Assembly (NCBI RefSeq): GCF_900104555.1
Contig: NZ_FNJU01000009.1
Location: 116,450 to 180,449 of the forward strand
Source: Litchfieldia salsa
GTDB lineage: Bacteria > Bacillota > Bacilli > Bacillales > Bacillaceae_L
Length of the DNA: 64,000 nucleotides
Reading direction: 5' to 3'
Part shown: positions 26,000 through 36,315 of the stretch, piece after piece
How positions within the stretch are numbered: position 1 is the first letter of the stretch
How the letters are laid out: the number at the start of each line of letters is the position of its first letter
Notes under the pieces: model-generated
What the model was told of the DNA's origin: nothing
What the model saw: only the letters and a program-made list of their open reading frames with translations
Database searches by the model: none
Program-made: the position numbers and the translations under genes

Positions 26000-27350
26000 G
26001 GTTCTTCGACTCCTTTTTAGCTTCTTTTACTGTGGATTTTCTACCAATCGAGTGATATTCAACCCCTGCGTTTTGCATATCTTCTAAACGATAAAGATTT
26101 CTTCCATCATATACTAAAGGTGTTCTCATTAAGTCTTTATAATTTTCTGGTGTGACTGCTTTAACTTCTCCCCATTCAGTGAAAATAAAGCAAACATTAG
26201 CATCCTGTAATGCATGTTCTATGTTAGAAACATAAGTAATACTACCTCTACCACCTTTACCTTCTGGATGAACTTTAGAAAAATTCTCTGCTCCAACCGG
26301 GTCATATGCAAAAATATTGGCGCCTTGTTCCAATAGTAAAGGAATATTTTCAAGAGATGCTGCTTCTCTTAGATCATCTGTACCAGGCTTAAACGTTAAA
26401 CCAAGTACAGCTACCTTAAGAAGATTAAAAGTAATGAGGCTCTTACTAGCTTTCTTATATAACATTGTTTTCTGTTCTTTGTTAACATCTATAGCCGCCT
26501 TAATGGTTTTAAGTTCGTATCCATTTTGTCTAGCAATATACTCTAACGCCTTTGTATCTTTCGGAAAGCATGAGCCCCCATAACCAATACCCGCATTTAG
26601 AAACTTGCTACCAATACGCTCATCATAACTCATACCTTTTGCCACATCTTGAATATCGGCACCAACTAATTCACACAGGTTAGCAATGTCATTCATGTAG
26701 GAAATTTTAAGAGCAAGAAAGTCATTAGAAGCATACTTAATCATTTCAGCCGATCTTCTATTTACTGATACTATTGGTAAGTGAAATGGTTCATAAATCT
26801 TCATTAATAAATCTTCAGCCCACTTACTTTCTGTACCAATAACGATTCTTTCTGCATGTAAAGTATCTTGAACAGCAGAACCTTGAGCCAAGAATTCTGG
26901 ATTAGACGCCACTTCTACTCTTACACCATTAACTAGGAAATCTTGTATAAACTGTTCTACCTTATCATTTGTTCCAACCGGAACAGTAGATTTCACAACA
27001 ACTAGACAATCTTTTTCCACCGATTCAGCAATCTGTCTAGCAACAGTTGCAATATATGATAGATTTGCAGATCCATCAGGTTGTTCAGGTGTACCCACAC
27101 CAATAAAAATTGCATCAGCGTCTTTGTAAGCTGATTTGAAGTCAGTCGTATAATCTATTCTTCCCGCAGCATAATTCTTCTGCATTAACTCCTCTAAACT
27201 AGTTTCATAGATTGGTGAAACTCCAGACTTCATTAAGTTTACTTTAGCTTCGTCAATATCAACACAGGTTACTTGATGACCTACTTCAGCAAAACAAACG
27301 CCAGCTACTAAACCGACGTAACCTGTTCCTGCTACTGCTATTTTATACAT
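25980..27350 (-). CDS. ugd: UDP-glucose 6-dehydrogenase
   Basis: The 456-residue enzyme oxidises UDP-glucose to UDP-glucuronate using NAD. It has the N-terminal nucleotide motif GTGYVGLVAG at residues 7-16, the substrate strand around FLAQGSAVQD, and the catalytic-cysteine block GYGGSCFPKDTKAL near residue 260. I place the start at ATG 27350 behind GAAGGG; an upstream frame adds 13 residues ahead of that site. It uses the product of GalU, encoded at 39139-40020, and feeds the epimerase downstream. Confidence 0.93.
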   Translation of the reverse strand: MYKIAVAGTGYVGLVAGVCFAEVGHQVTCVDIDEAKVNLMKSGVSPIYETSLEELMQKNYAAGRIDYTTDFKSAYKDADAIFIGVGTPEQPDGSANLSYIATVARQIAESVEKDCLVVVKSTVPVGTNDKVEQFIQDFLVNGVRVEVASNPEFLAQGSAVQDTLHAERIVIGTESKWAEDLLMKIYEPFHLPIVSVNRRSAEMIKYASNDFLALKISYMNDIANLCELVGADIQDVAKGMSYDERIGSKFLNAGIGYGGSCFPKDTKALEYIARQNGYELKTIKAAIDVNKEQKTMLYKKASKSLITFNLLKVAVLGLTFKPGTDDLREAASLENIPLLLEQGANIFAYDPVGAENFSKVHPEGKGGRGSITYVSNIEHALQDANVCFIFTEWGEVKAVTPENYKDLMRTPLVYDGRNLYRLEDMQNAGVEYHSIGRKSTVKEAKKESKNLELQNS

Positions 27351-27620
27351 AGTGACCCTTCCTTTCTTCATAAAAAACAAAAAAGACATCTCATAATACT
27401 GAGTGTCCTTTACTTTCCAGATTTAATTATTTTCCTACTTAAATATCTTAAGATAGCTTTCTTTTGCTAATCTGATATTCATCCATAATTCATGTACCTA
27501 ACGCATTAGAGAGAGAAATTAATATCAATCAGGTTTTTAAAGTCTTATATCTGTGACAAGAAATTTTAGTAAGGATCGGAACAAAGTTCCTCCTTGACCC
27601 CTTTTATACACTTTAACGCT

Positions 27621-27764
27621 TTAAACTTTAGTTGATTGGGGGTCTGGCCCCAGTGTTCCAAAAATCATTGGCTTGTCATAAATCGGTAATAATTGTTTAC
27701 TTGTTACCATAGTTAAAGGATAAAGACGAGTTCCACTACCCCCAGCTAAAATTATTCCTTTCAT
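27621..27764 (-). pseudogene. Truncated glucose-1-phosphate thymidylyltransferase (rfbA-like)
   Basis: The first 34 codons are a perfect RmlA N-terminus, with the nucleotide-binding loop [16 protein letters not shown] and [12 protein letters not shown], behind an intact AAGGGGAGAAAG site. Homology then stops; 13 unrelated codons follow before TAA. The remaining roughly 250 residues of the enzyme are missing. The locus therefore once had a dTDP-rhamnose-type gene that has been deleted, and the TGGGGCCAGACCCCC palindrome marks the break. Confidence 0.8.
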
Positions 27765-27891
27765 AACTTCTTTCTCCCCTTATTAAAACTGATATTTGAA
27801 ATGTAAAATATTATTTTTAATAAAACAATTACCCTTTTCACTACTTTTTGCAGTTTCCCTAAATTCTTAGAAGTTCCACTCAAATTTCTTT

Positions 27892-29310
27892 TTAAGTTTT
27901 TATAAGAGAACGTATACTCTTTGTCGTATTAACAATATCTTTTCTCTTTATAGTCAAATAAATTAGATATGCTACTACATATAAAATAACTGTTACCCAT
28001 GAGTTTATATACCATGCAGTAGAAATAAAACAAAGCGTCATCAAAGATTCTAATAGTATATCTTTATATATCGGAATTCCAAGTAACTTTGATAAATATA
28101 GTTCTGCTAATATTGACCTAACAGCCAATAAAAAAACTATTGAAAATATCGATAAATTCAAGTCTTGAAAAATAATAGTAGTAAACAAAGTAATAATAAC
28201 ACTCATGAATAGTGATATTATATTTATTCTAAGCATTGCTTTTTCTTTTCTTAATGTTTTTAAATAAGTATTAGTAAGTAAAGCTGTTTTACCTTCATAA
28301 ACACACATTGGTAATAAAAATGCCATATATCGTAGACTCTCTGAATAACTAGGTAACCAATCTGACAAGGCAGAATATAGAGGATAATATATTATTAAAA
28401 TAGCTAGCAAAATAACCATTAAGCTGTCCCTAATAGTTACATATAAATTGGATAATTGTTTGTCATTTGTTCTTCTCAAGACAGGGTACAGAATTATTCC
28501 CACAGCATTTATAAATATCATGAGAAAATTAGATATATTCAATGTTAAGGAGACTTTACCAAATGTTGAGATATCCCATGATCGTTCTATGCCCAATCTA
28601 ACTACACCAATAATTAGCATACTAGCTATATTTGCAAACATTAATTTTATTCCAGCACTAATATTCTCAAACGTTTCCCTAAAATTAAAATATAGAGTAT
28701 TTACTTTCTGAAAAACAATATCCTTACAAAAAAACATCGCAATCATTAGAGAGATAAACTTCCCAATTAAATCTGCAGATATCAATGATTTATAGTCTGT
28801 AATATCCATTATTACTATTGCAATGACCAGACAACAATATAATATCCTATCTGCCATTATTATTTTAGAATATTCTTTAATCCTATTTGTAGCTTGGAGA
28901 AGAAAAACAAGCATTGCTCTAGTACCCAAAATTATTGTACAAAACGATACCATAAATAGCACAAATTTTCTATTTATATCATTAGTAAAAGTAAATGTTA
29001 ATAATATTATTAGACCAGCAAAAATTATTTGTGAACTTACCAGTGTCCAGAACTGGGAGAAGAAGAGCTTTTTATCTAAATGGCTATATTTTTCTCCTCC
29101 ATATCTTAAATATATTCCATCATTCCATCCAAACTGTAAAAAACCAACATATGAAGCGTAGAACAAATATAATTGCCAGTAGCCATATTCCTGGACGCCA
29201 ATTATCTTAGGAACAATCAGAACTACTAAAATTGATATAAGAAGTGATATAATATTTGCGGTTATAGCATAGGAAAAATTTTCAATGAGTGACCTCGCTT
29301 TTGTATTCAA
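27892..29310 (-). CDS. Wzx-type polysaccharide flippase
   Basis: The 472-residue polytopic protein has about twelve or more hydrophobic segments. Its N-terminal region ISLLISILVVLIVPKIIGVQEYGYWQLY is typical of the polysaccharide transporter (PST) group. It should flip the undecaprenyl-linked EPS repeat unit. It lies downstream of the acetyltransferase gene in the minus-strand EPS operon. Very AT-rich codon usage suggests the serotype-like core (27.9-34.6 kb) was acquired separately from the flanking conserved genes. Confidence 0.85.
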   Translation of the reverse strand: MNTKARSLIENFSYAITANIISLLISILVVLIVPKIIGVQEYGYWQLYLFYASYVGFLQFGWNDGIYLRYGGEKYSHLDKKLFFSQFWTLVSSQIIFAGLIILLTFTFTNDINRKFVLFMVSFCTIILGTRAMLVFLLQATNRIKEYSKIIMADRILYCCLVIAIVIMDITDYKSLISADLIGKFISLMIAMFFCKDIVFQKVNTLYFNFRETFENISAGIKLMFANIASMLIIGVVRLGIERSWDISTFGKVSLTLNISNFLMIFINAVGIILYPVLRRTNDKQLSNLYVTIRDSLMVILLAILIIYYPLYSALSDWLPSYSESLRYMAFLLPMCVYEGKTALLTNTYLKTLRKEKAMLRINIISLFMSVIITLFTTIIFQDLNLSIFSIVFLLAVRSILAELYLSKLLGIPIYKDILLESLMTLCFISTAWYINSWVTVILYVVAYLIYLTIKRKDIVNTTKSIRSLIKT

Positions 29311-29332
29311 TTACTTTACTCCTATCATATCA

Positions 29333-29962
29333 TTACAGTAAATCCTTAATAAAACTATTATTTAACATATCAATATTAAGCTCTTTATATAATGTATCTA
29401 TGTTTTCTATAATCAATTCATCACTTAAACTTGAATAGTTAAATTTCAATAATCTTTTAATTACATCTTCAGGAAATCTATATTTTATTACTTTTCCTCC
29501 TGCATAAATAGCATATGGAGGTATATCTTTAGCGACCACAGAACCTGCAGCAACTATTGCTCCTTGACCAATAGTAACACCAGATAGTATTAAAGACCTT
29601 TCTCCAATCCAAACATCATCCTGTAAAATTATTTGTCCTTTTGTTAATGTATCTTCATTTAAACCACATACATACTTTTTGAAAGGAAATGTAGATAAGC
29701 CTGTGTATGAATGCTCCCCGCCTAAAAGAAATTTAACATCACCTGCTATTGAGCAGTAAGAACCTATAGTTAATTTTTCATTTGGATTACCATATGTTTT
29801 TACAAAAATCGGCCCATAAGTTTTTTTCCCTACCAATACTTTATCTATCGGGAAAAGGTTTTTTACTGTTGTATTATTATGGATATTCTTTTTTCTCCAA
29901 CTTCTCTTAAATAATAGTAATTTCACAGAATTTGTTATTTTTTTAATTGCTAGTCTAATCAT
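29333..29962 (-). CDS. CatB-like hexapeptide O-acetyltransferase
   Basis: The 209-residue left-handed beta-helix enzyme has hexapeptide repeats (LTIGSYCSIAGDVKFL, then VWIGERSLILSGVTIGQGAIVAAGSVV). The histidine in LGGEHSYTG is the family's catalytic position. It uses acetyl-CoA to O-acetylate a sugar or repeat unit. I choose the ATG at 29962 because AAGGGGA immediately precedes it; five codons upstream is another ATG. It lies between a glycosyltransferase and the flippase. It is not an obvious PglD-type N-acetyltransferase. Confidence 0.82.
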   Translation of the reverse strand: MIRLAIKKITNSVKLLLFKRSWRKKNIHNNTTVKNLFPIDKVLVGKKTYGPIFVKTYGNPNEKLTIGSYCSIAGDVKFLLGGEHSYTGLSTFPFKKYVCGLNEDTLTKGQIILQDDVWIGERSLILSGVTIGQGAIVAAGSVVAKDIPPYAIYAGGKVIKYRFPEDVIKRLLKFNYSSLSDELIIENIDTLYKELNIDMLNNSFIKDLL

Positions 29963-30084
29963 ATTGTTCCCCTTCATTTAACTCATCAAAGATTTGGCAC
30001 TAATGGTCTTCCTTATGATTTAAACGTTTTATAATAACATGATAAAAAGAAGCTATCTACTCGATGAAAATTATATGGTAATTG

Positions 30085-31020
30085 TTAAGTATTCCCCAGT
30101 CCATCCTTAGACCATAACCTCATTTGCGTTTGTTTTAAAAATACAATTAAATTTTTTCTATAATTACTATCGTTAATACATCTAGATAAATATAATAAAA
30201 CTCTCACTAAATAAATTGGTAATATTTCGTAGTTTTTTGCATTTAAATAATTTTTGCAATAGTATATTTCACTATTTACTAGATGTATTAAGCTAAATGC
30301 TCCTATATGTTTTGAGCTAACTGCATGAAAATGGGTGACTACAGCCCTGGGTATATAAAATGTCTTTAGACCTGTAGAGGCGGCTCTTATACCAATTATT
30401 ACTTCTTCTTCATACAAAAAGGTATTCTCATCAAAAGGAGTAATAAGTTCTGCAATTTTTTTGCTCATCATAAAACAACATCCGGATAATGCAAATACTT
30501 CTTGTTCTTCTTCAAATGATTTATCTAATCCATAATATTCTCTATATAAATTTTTATAATTAAATCTACGTAATTTTGTTCTAGCAAATAATTTTTCCTT
30601 TACACCTGTCTTTAAAAACATTCTTGATTTTTTATCAATTTCACCTGATATTTCTAAAACTTTGGGCCCAACGATACCAACATTATTATGTTTTATTAAA
30701 TAATCCTTCAATTCTTTTATACTATTTCTGTGAAAAATAATATCGCTGTTAGATATTAATATGAATTCACATCCGTCTTGAATTGCCTGTTTAATCCCTA
30801 TATTATTCCCTGCTGAATAACCTGAATTTACTGTATTCTTTATTATGTTAATGTTTTCATATTGATCGAACGTCTGTTTTAACATATCATAGGATTCATT
30901 TTTCGAATTATTATCTATAACATATACCTTATAGTTTTCTTTACAAGTATCAAAAATAGAATTTATACAATTAATTGTTTCTTTATATGCTAGATAATTT
31001 AAAATTACTATCCCGATCAT
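30085..31020 (-). CDS. Glycosyltransferase family 2
   Basis: The 311-residue enzyme has the GT2 nucleotide-binding strand IVILNYLAYKETINC, VIDNNSKNES near residue 36, and LISNSDIIFHRNS as the DxD-equivalent region. A YEEEVIIGIRAASTG block matches the acceptor-site ED motif. It probably adds one residue of the repeat unit, on the cytoplasmic face. It is followed by the acetyltransferase gene. Confidence 0.83.
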   Translation of the reverse strand: MIGIVILNYLAYKETINCINSIFDTCKENYKVYVIDNNSKNESYDMLKQTFDQYENINIIKNTVNSGYSAGNNIGIKQAIQDGCEFILISNSDIIFHRNSIKELKDYLIKHNNVGIVGPKVLEISGEIDKKSRMFLKTGVKEKLFARTKLRRFNYKNLYREYYGLDKSFEEEQEVFALSGCCFMMSKKIAELITPFDENTFLYEEEVIIGIRAASTGLKTFYIPRAVVTHFHAVSSKHIGAFSLIHLVNSEIYYCKNYLNAKNYEILPIYLVRVLLYLSRCINDSNYRKNLIVFLKQTQMRLWSKDGLGNT

Positions 31021-31062
31021 AAAATTCCTCCTAGTAAGTCAATGTCTCTCTGCATATATTCT

Positions 31063-32226
31063 TTATTGTACTAATTTTCTTTTCAAGGTACTTACTAAAG
31101 CTAAGTAAATTACTAGAAAGTATTCAATAAAAGAAGTGTATAGTACTGGTTCTACAAAAGAAGAGATTCCTAAGGCAATAATTGAATAAAAGTATTTTTT
31201 TAATTCAGTTTCTTCCCTCGAGACTAACAATAAATCAGATAAAAAGAAATAATAGTATATAGCATAGAGTAAAATGCCTAATAAACCTATACTAAAGATA
31301 AGTTTTAATAATATATTGTGTATGAGCAAACCATCACTAAAAATACTTTTTTCTGTCCCCATTCCATTACCAATAAAAAATTTAATTATTCCATTATTAA
31401 AAATATAATTGATTATGTCGTTGTATTGATTTAATCTCGATAATATATTACTACTCTCAGAGTTAAACCTATCAAGTATTAAAGTAAAGAAAACAGTTTC
31501 TTTACCCACTATAAATAATGATATAACTACTAAACTAAACAATACAGAGGCTTTTAAGTTAAATCTCATTTTTCTTACTGACGTAATAAAGAATATTAAT
31601 ATTGTGATAATTAGAGATAAGATAGCAGATCTGGAATTTAATAAAAATAAGGAGGTTATCCCCAAAGTAGAAAATAAATAATAAATAATCTTTCTATTAT
31701 TTAAAGCACTGATTAAAAAGGTAATAGTGAAAAATAACATTATCTGAGAAATATAATTACTACTCCCAAATGGCAATATGAAATAACTTTTGTACATATA
31801 AATAGTGTTTGTTGAATATAGATTATTAGATATTACTATTTTGTATATACCAAAAATTGCAAATAAGAAAAAGGTAAATTCAAAAGTATTAATGAACTTA
31901 AATATTTTCTTTTGGTTTAAATGCATAAGGAAATTATTTATGCTGTAATAAATTACAAATAGAAATAGATACGTTTTTACTCCCTCAAGTGCTCTTACAA
32001 AATCCTGTGTAATAAACAAAGTAACTGAATGGATAAAGATTAGAATGAATATAACAATTGTATATTTATCAACCAATGCCCTTTTAGTCACTATTAGATA
32101 ATACATAGTTAAGACCAAAATTAAAATTTCTGTATAAAAAACAGGAATATTCAATCCTGACAATGGCAATAGTATGTTCCCAAAATAAAATGATATTCCC
32201 AGTAAAAATGCCATTATTAAATACAT
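31063..32226 (-). CDS. Wzy-like O-antigen/EPS polymerase
   Basis: The 387-residue protein has around ten to twelve membrane segments, no soluble domain and a larger outer loop around residues 245-300 (NSESSNILSRLNQYNDII, then FIGNGMGTEKSIFSDG). The loop motif with Gly-Asn-Gly-x-Gly and the following His are typical of the O-antigen ligase/polymerase family. It should join repeat units outside the membrane. The context with Wzx and transferases supports the call; such proteins are poorly conserved in sequence. Confidence 0.78.
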   Translation of the reverse strand: MYLIMAFLLGISFYFGNILLPLSGLNIPVFYTEILILVLTMYYLIVTKRALVDKYTIVIFILIFIHSVTLFITQDFVRALEGVKTYLFLFVIYYSINNFLMHLNQKKIFKFINTFEFTFFLFAIFGIYKIVISNNLYSTNTIYMYKSYFILPFGSSNYISQIMLFFTITFLISALNNRKIIYYLFSTLGITSLFLLNSRSAILSLIITILIFFITSVRKMRFNLKASVLFSLVVISLFIVGKETVFFTLILDRFNSESSNILSRLNQYNDIINYIFNNGIIKFFIGNGMGTEKSIFSDGLLIHNILLKLIFSIGLLGILLYAIYYYFFLSDLLLVSREETELKKYFYSIIALGISSFVEPVLYTSFIEYFLVIYLALVSTLKRKLVQ

Positions 32227-32314
32227 GTTTATTTCCTTTCACCAATAATTTAGTGATTGCTAGCCTTTTATTACGGTAAGTATTTTAATTGTTTTTAGTT
32301 TTTTTTATATTTAA

Positions 32315-33463
32315 TTATTTAGAAGCTTGCAAATAAAAATTGTGTAGCCACTCTGTTGTGCTCTTAATATCGTAACCACTTGACAAAATCTGTTTATAGG
32401 TATTTTTTCTCTCATTTGTTTTATGGCTAATGGCAATGTTTACAATTTTATTAACCCACCGATCTTTCTTTTCTTTTAACGAGATTACTTCTACTAAATC
32501 TGTAATAAAAGCTTCTTTAGGTATCTTGTCTGATACAATACAACGTAATCCTGAAGCTTGGGCTTCAATTACTACTAAACCAAGTCCTTCATAAAACGAA
32601 GGGAAAACAAAGATATCCATTGTATGCAATAAATTATAAATTTCGGATTGTTTCCCTGTAAAAATAACATTATCTTGTAGTTCTAAGTCAACAACTTTTT
32701 TTTCTATTGATTCTCTAAGTTCCCCATCTCCTACCAAGAGTAAAACTGCATTCTCAAATTTTTCATGTACTGATTTAAATATGTCTAATAGAAACTCATG
32801 ATTCTTTGGAATTGCAAATCTCCCAATATGACCAATTACAAATTTACCTTCAATCCCTAGCTCTCCTCTTATTTTCATATCAGTGTTTCTATCATAGAGG
32901 AATTTTTTAGCGTCTATTGAGTTATTTATTATAAAAAAATTATCTCTTCTACATGCCCTTTCTCCATATAACCAAATTCCTGCACTTTCAGAACATGCAA
33001 AAAGATAATCTGCAATAAAGCGGATAGGGTATTGAAATATATTTTTTACTATCGCAGAAGTACCGCTACCTGAAGATATACTATGACTGTGAGCTATTGT
33101 AGTTAATTCGAATTTTTTAGCGATTCTCAAATATATAGTTGCCGTACTTCTCATATGGCCATGAATTATTCTATATTCAGGATGTCTTCTGAAAAAAGCT
33201 CTCCAATAATCTTTGTAAGAAAAGTGATTTACACCTGAATATCTAGGAAAATTATAGATTTTCCCTCCTAACTCTCGTATTTCATCATCATAATCACATT
33301 TATCCTCTGTATGAATAATAAAATCAAATTGGATCTTCGAACGATCAACTTCACGATATATATTCATTATCATAGTTTCAGCACCGCCCCTATTTAGGCG
33401 CCCTAAAACATGTAATATACGTACTGGCTGTTCAATATCAGTAATATGTTCATTTTTTTGCAT
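32315..33463 (-). CDS. Glycosyltransferase family 4 (EpsF-like)
   Basis: The 382-residue GT-B enzyme has the N-terminal motif RILHVLGRLNRGGAETMIMN and the C-terminal nucleotide-sugar motif FVFPSFYEGLGLVVIEAQ (E-x7-E type). It resembles the EpsF-like transferases of Bacillus EPS clusters. AAAGGA lies 12 bases before ATG 33463; an upstream TTG is less likely. It lies 23 bases after the previous transferase gene, in the same operon. Confidence 0.87.
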   Translation of the reverse strand: MQKNEHITDIEQPVRILHVLGRLNRGGAETMIMNIYREVDRSKIQFDFIIHTEDKCDYDDEIRELGGKIYNFPRYSGVNHFSYKDYWRAFFRRHPEYRIIHGHMRSTATIYLRIAKKFELTTIAHSHSISSGSGTSAIVKNIFQYPIRFIADYLFACSESAGIWLYGERACRRDNFFIINNSIDAKKFLYDRNTDMKIRGELGIEGKFVIGHIGRFAIPKNHEFLLDIFKSVHEKFENAVLLLVGDGELRESIEKKVVDLELQDNVIFTGKQSEIYNLLHTMDIFVFPSFYEGLGLVVIEAQASGLRCIVSDKIPKEAFITDLVEVISLKEKKDRWVNKIVNIAISHKTNERKNTYKQILSSGYDIKSTTEWLHNFYLQASK

Positions 33464-33486
33464 GAAAAACAACAATCCTTTTACAT

Positions 33487-34578
33487 TTATTTAATTGTAC
33501 TTTTTATTTCCTCAAAATAAGCATCTATTACTATTTGTCTATCAAATTCATTTATTACCTTTTTTCTACCCTCTAGCCCCATCTGCTTTTTACCATCATA
33601 GTTTAAATTTAAAAAGCTCTCGATTTTATTTATAAGGTCCTGAGTATTTTGTTGTTCTACAATGTAACCATTTACCTCGTTATCTATAATCTCTCTACAT
33701 CCCGCTCTATTAGTTGTTATAATAGGACGACCACAAGCAGCACTTTCTAAAAGAACATTTGACATACCTTCCGGATAGTAAGTTGGATGGATTGTGCAAT
33801 GAGAAATCTTATGAAATTCTCTAACATCATTTTGCATCCCATGATATTGTATAATTCCTTTATTCTGTAATTCTTTTAACCTTTCTTCGTAATCTTGTTC
33901 ACAATAACCTAAAATATGAAAGATGGTGTTGGGATACTTGTTTCTAATATATTCTGCAGCTTCTAAAAATTGATCAATACCTTTTTCTTTCATTACTCTA
34001 GAAACAAATAAAAAATTTATAGATTTATTTGCTGGATAATCTAGCAAAGAATAATACTCAAGGTTAACACCAGATCCAGGTAACAACCTATAATTATCGC
34101 TAATAATTTTTTTATTAATAAAGAACTTCTCATTATCTTTATTCTGAAAAAATACACATTTAGATTTTTTCAGAGCTGCTTTATATAAAGATAATGTAAT
34201 TTTTTGAAATACACCTTCATTTTCAACCGCTGTACCTAATCCAGTGATATTTGTAATATAAGGAACTTTACTCAATCTACAAGCCAAGCCACCATAAACA
34301 TTAGGCTTAATAGTATATGTCAAAACTACATCAGGTTTTATTTTTTTTATAATTCTTAGATATTCCCTTAATAAATTCAAATCGGTAATTGGATTTGTTC
34401 CTCTTCTACTAATCGGCGTTTCAATTATATTACAACCTATTTCAGCAAGCTTAGGTATGAACTCTCCACTCGGCACCGAGGCATATACCTCATAAGTTTT
34501 AACTAACTCTTCAATTAACTCTTTTCTGAATTTATATAACCCTATATCATTATTGGCTAAAATTAAAATCCTTGCCAT
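33487..34578 (-). CDS. Glycosyltransferase family 4 (PglA/CapM-like)
   Basis: The 363-residue GT-B transferase begins MARILILANNDIGLYKFRKE, characteristic of the group that adds the second sugar onto an undecaprenyl-diphospho-linked amino sugar (PglA-like). The C-terminal domain has HPTYYPEGMSNVLLESAACGRP, the E-x7-E region. The start ATG 34578 follows AAGGGGAG. It would act directly after the PglC-type priming transferase at 36312-36953. The donor sugar is unknown. Confidence 0.85.
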   Translation of the reverse strand: MARILILANNDIGLYKFRKELIEELVKTYEVYASVPSGEFIPKLAEIGCNIIETPISRRGTNPITDLNLLREYLRIIKKIKPDVVLTYTIKPNVYGGLACRLSKVPYITNITGLGTAVENEGVFQKITLSLYKAALKKSKCVFFQNKDNEKFFINKKIISDNYRLLPGSGVNLEYYSLLDYPANKSINFLFVSRVMKEKGIDQFLEAAEYIRNKYPNTIFHILGYCEQDYEERLKELQNKGIIQYHGMQNDVREFHKISHCTIHPTYYPEGMSNVLLESAACGRPIITTNRAGCREIIDNEVNGYIVEQQNTQDLINKIESFLNLNYDGKKQMGLEGRKKVINEFDRQIVIDAYFEEIKSTIK

Positions 34579-34636
34579 CTTTACTCCCCTTACTAGAACC
34601 AAACAGTCTCTAAATCATTTTTACTATACCAAGAGA

Positions 34637-35335
34637 CTACACCTTCTGTTTATTTTGATTATTGTCCTCAACTATTAAATTTAATTCATTTAAAGACTGG
34701 ATTGAATAATTTTCCTTAATATTTTTTAAATATAGACTATTTTTGTAAATACCATCTCTATGAATTCTTATTGTTCTAATAGGGTATACACAACTTATAT
34801 AAAAGTCTTTTTCTGGATTATCACCGATATATACCATTTCATTAAATTCTACGTTCAATTTATCTTTCATTATTTCAAATGCTTTAGGATGCGGTTTCCA
34901 ATACTGTTTTCCTAATTCATCAGTAACAATAATTTCATCAAAATATTTATTTGCTTTAACAGAATTTAACTTTTGTTGTTGAGCATTTGCATAACCATCT
35001 GTAATAACACCTGTTTTAATTTTTTTGCTATTTAACAATTCAAAACACGGTAATACATCATTGAAGAATTCTATATCTGGCAAATGATTACGGTACTCTT
35101 CAACGAGCTCTATTATATTTTTTTTAGTATACGATATCCCAAGAGTGTCAAGAAGTCTATTAAAAACATTCCTAGGACTGTCTTTAAATAGTTTCATTAA
35201 CAATTCATATAACTCTATTGTATCTTTGTTATACCTATTACTTATTATCTGAGCAATATGTCGATAGCCACTTTTGATATATTCCTTCTCTGAAATTAGG
35301 GTATCATCTAAGTCAAATATAACTGCTTTTATCAT
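34637..35335 (-). CDS. HAD-superfamily hydrolase
   Basis: The 232-residue protein has HAD motif I FDLDDTL (Asp8 and Asp10), motif II VITDG near residue 114, a motif III lysine in KPHPKAF and motif IV YIGDNPEKD. It is probably a small-molecule phosphatase. Its start overlaps the stop of the ATP-grasp gene by four bases (ATGA), so the two are translated together and probably act on the same metabolite. The substrate is unknown. Confidence 0.85.
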   Translation of the reverse strand: MIKAVIFDLDDTLISEKEYIKSGYRHIAQIISNRYNKDTIELYELLMKLFKDSPRNVFNRLLDTLGISYTKKNIIELVEEYRNHLPDIEFFNDVLPCFELLNSKKIKTGVITDGYANAQQQKLNSVKANKYFDEIIVTDELGKQYWKPHPKAFEIMKDKLNVEFNEMVYIGDNPEKDFYISCVYPIRTIRIHRDGIYKNSLYLKNIKENYSIQSLNELNLIVEDNNQNKQKV

Positions 35336-36315
35336 TTCATTAGCTCCCTGTTCTCATCTAAACAAATGCTGCTATCAAATCTTAAGAATGTAAGGTTATC
35401 TTTATAATTTTCGTTATACTCTAGTTTTTCACCCATCAATAATCTAAACAGATTTTCACAAGAGTCTGCACCACTCATTATACTCATTGGTGCTCCTCCA
35501 CCAAACCTAGGATTTATCTCAATATACTCTATGCCTTTGTTTGTCTTCATAAGTTGTACAGTTATATGCCCAATAGGCTTGAATACCTTCATTAACTTAG
35601 TAACATCATCAATAATCTCTCTGTCTCTAATTATCTTACCCTTAGAAATTTCACCACTACGGGTAGCTATCCTCAATCTTGGAACAATTGAAATAATATT
35701 ACTATCAAAATCTAAAAAGACATCCACGGTGAACTCTTCACCTTCCATGAAGTCTTGAATTATAGGATCCTTAACAATATCTTTATAGATATTTAATTCA
35801 CTAATGTTATTTACTTTAAACGTGTTTATACTTGAGCTTCCAGACTTAGGTTTTATAAACAACGGAAACTGTAGGTCACCATTTTCAATCTCTTCGTCTG
35901 TGTACATCTTAGGAATTCCAAAACTGTTCTCTTCTAAAAACTTTTGTGTATTGATTTTATCTCTACATACCTCAACAACTTCATAATTAGAGATTAGTAC
36001 TTTTGCATTTGTTTTCTCCTCGATTATGCTTTTATTCTCTGCTAGTAGTAACAAGTCAGTATCAATAGTTGGAACTATTAAGGAAATGTTTTCTTGATTA
36101 CAAGCATCAATAATTGCATCAATATAATTACGTTCAATAATAATGCGTGGTAACTTATAAGTTCTGTCTGCAAAATATAGTGCGGGAGCAGTATCCGAAC
36201 AGTCCCCTGCTACGATATTGCTTTTCAAACCTAATTTTTTCGCTGCTTTTTGAAAACACTGAACCAGTTCTACACGTCTTCCAGCACTTAAAATTAATAT
36301 GTTAATCTCATTCAT
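35332..36315 (-). CDS. ATP-grasp ligase of the EPS locus
   Basis: The 327-residue protein has an N-terminal pre-ATP-grasp domain (ILILSAGRRVELVQCF) and an ATP-grasp fold with PLFIKPKSGSSS near residue 155 and the metal-binding YIEINPRFGGGAP near 270. ATP-grasp enzymes couple a carboxylate to an amine or thiol using ATP. The 5' end overlaps the priming transferase gene and the 3' end overlaps the HAD gene, each by four bases. A role in decorating the amino sugar of the EPS is a plausible inference, not shown. Confidence 0.82.
   Translation of the reverse strand: MNEINILILSAGRRVELVQCFQKAAKKLGLKSNIVAGDCSDTAPALYFADRTYKLPRIIIERNYIDAIIDACNQENISLIVPTIDTDLLLLAENKSIIEEKTNAKVLISNYEVVEVCRDKINTQKFLEENSFGIPKMYTDEEIENGDLQFPLFIKPKSGSSSINTFKVNNISELNIYKDIVKDPIIQDFMEGEEFTVDVFLDFDSNIISIVPRLRIATRSGEISKGKIIRDREIIDDVTKLMKVFKPIGHITVQLMKTNKGIEYIEINPRFGGGAPMSIMSGADSCENLFRLLMGEKLEYNENYKDNLTFLRFDSSICLDENRELMK

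Noticed and set aside
29333..29962. Candidate PglD for the amino-sugar pathway
   Set aside because: The beta-helix and its EH motif fit CatB-type O-acetyltransferases; PglD-type enzymes have a Rossmann-like N-terminal domain that is absent here.
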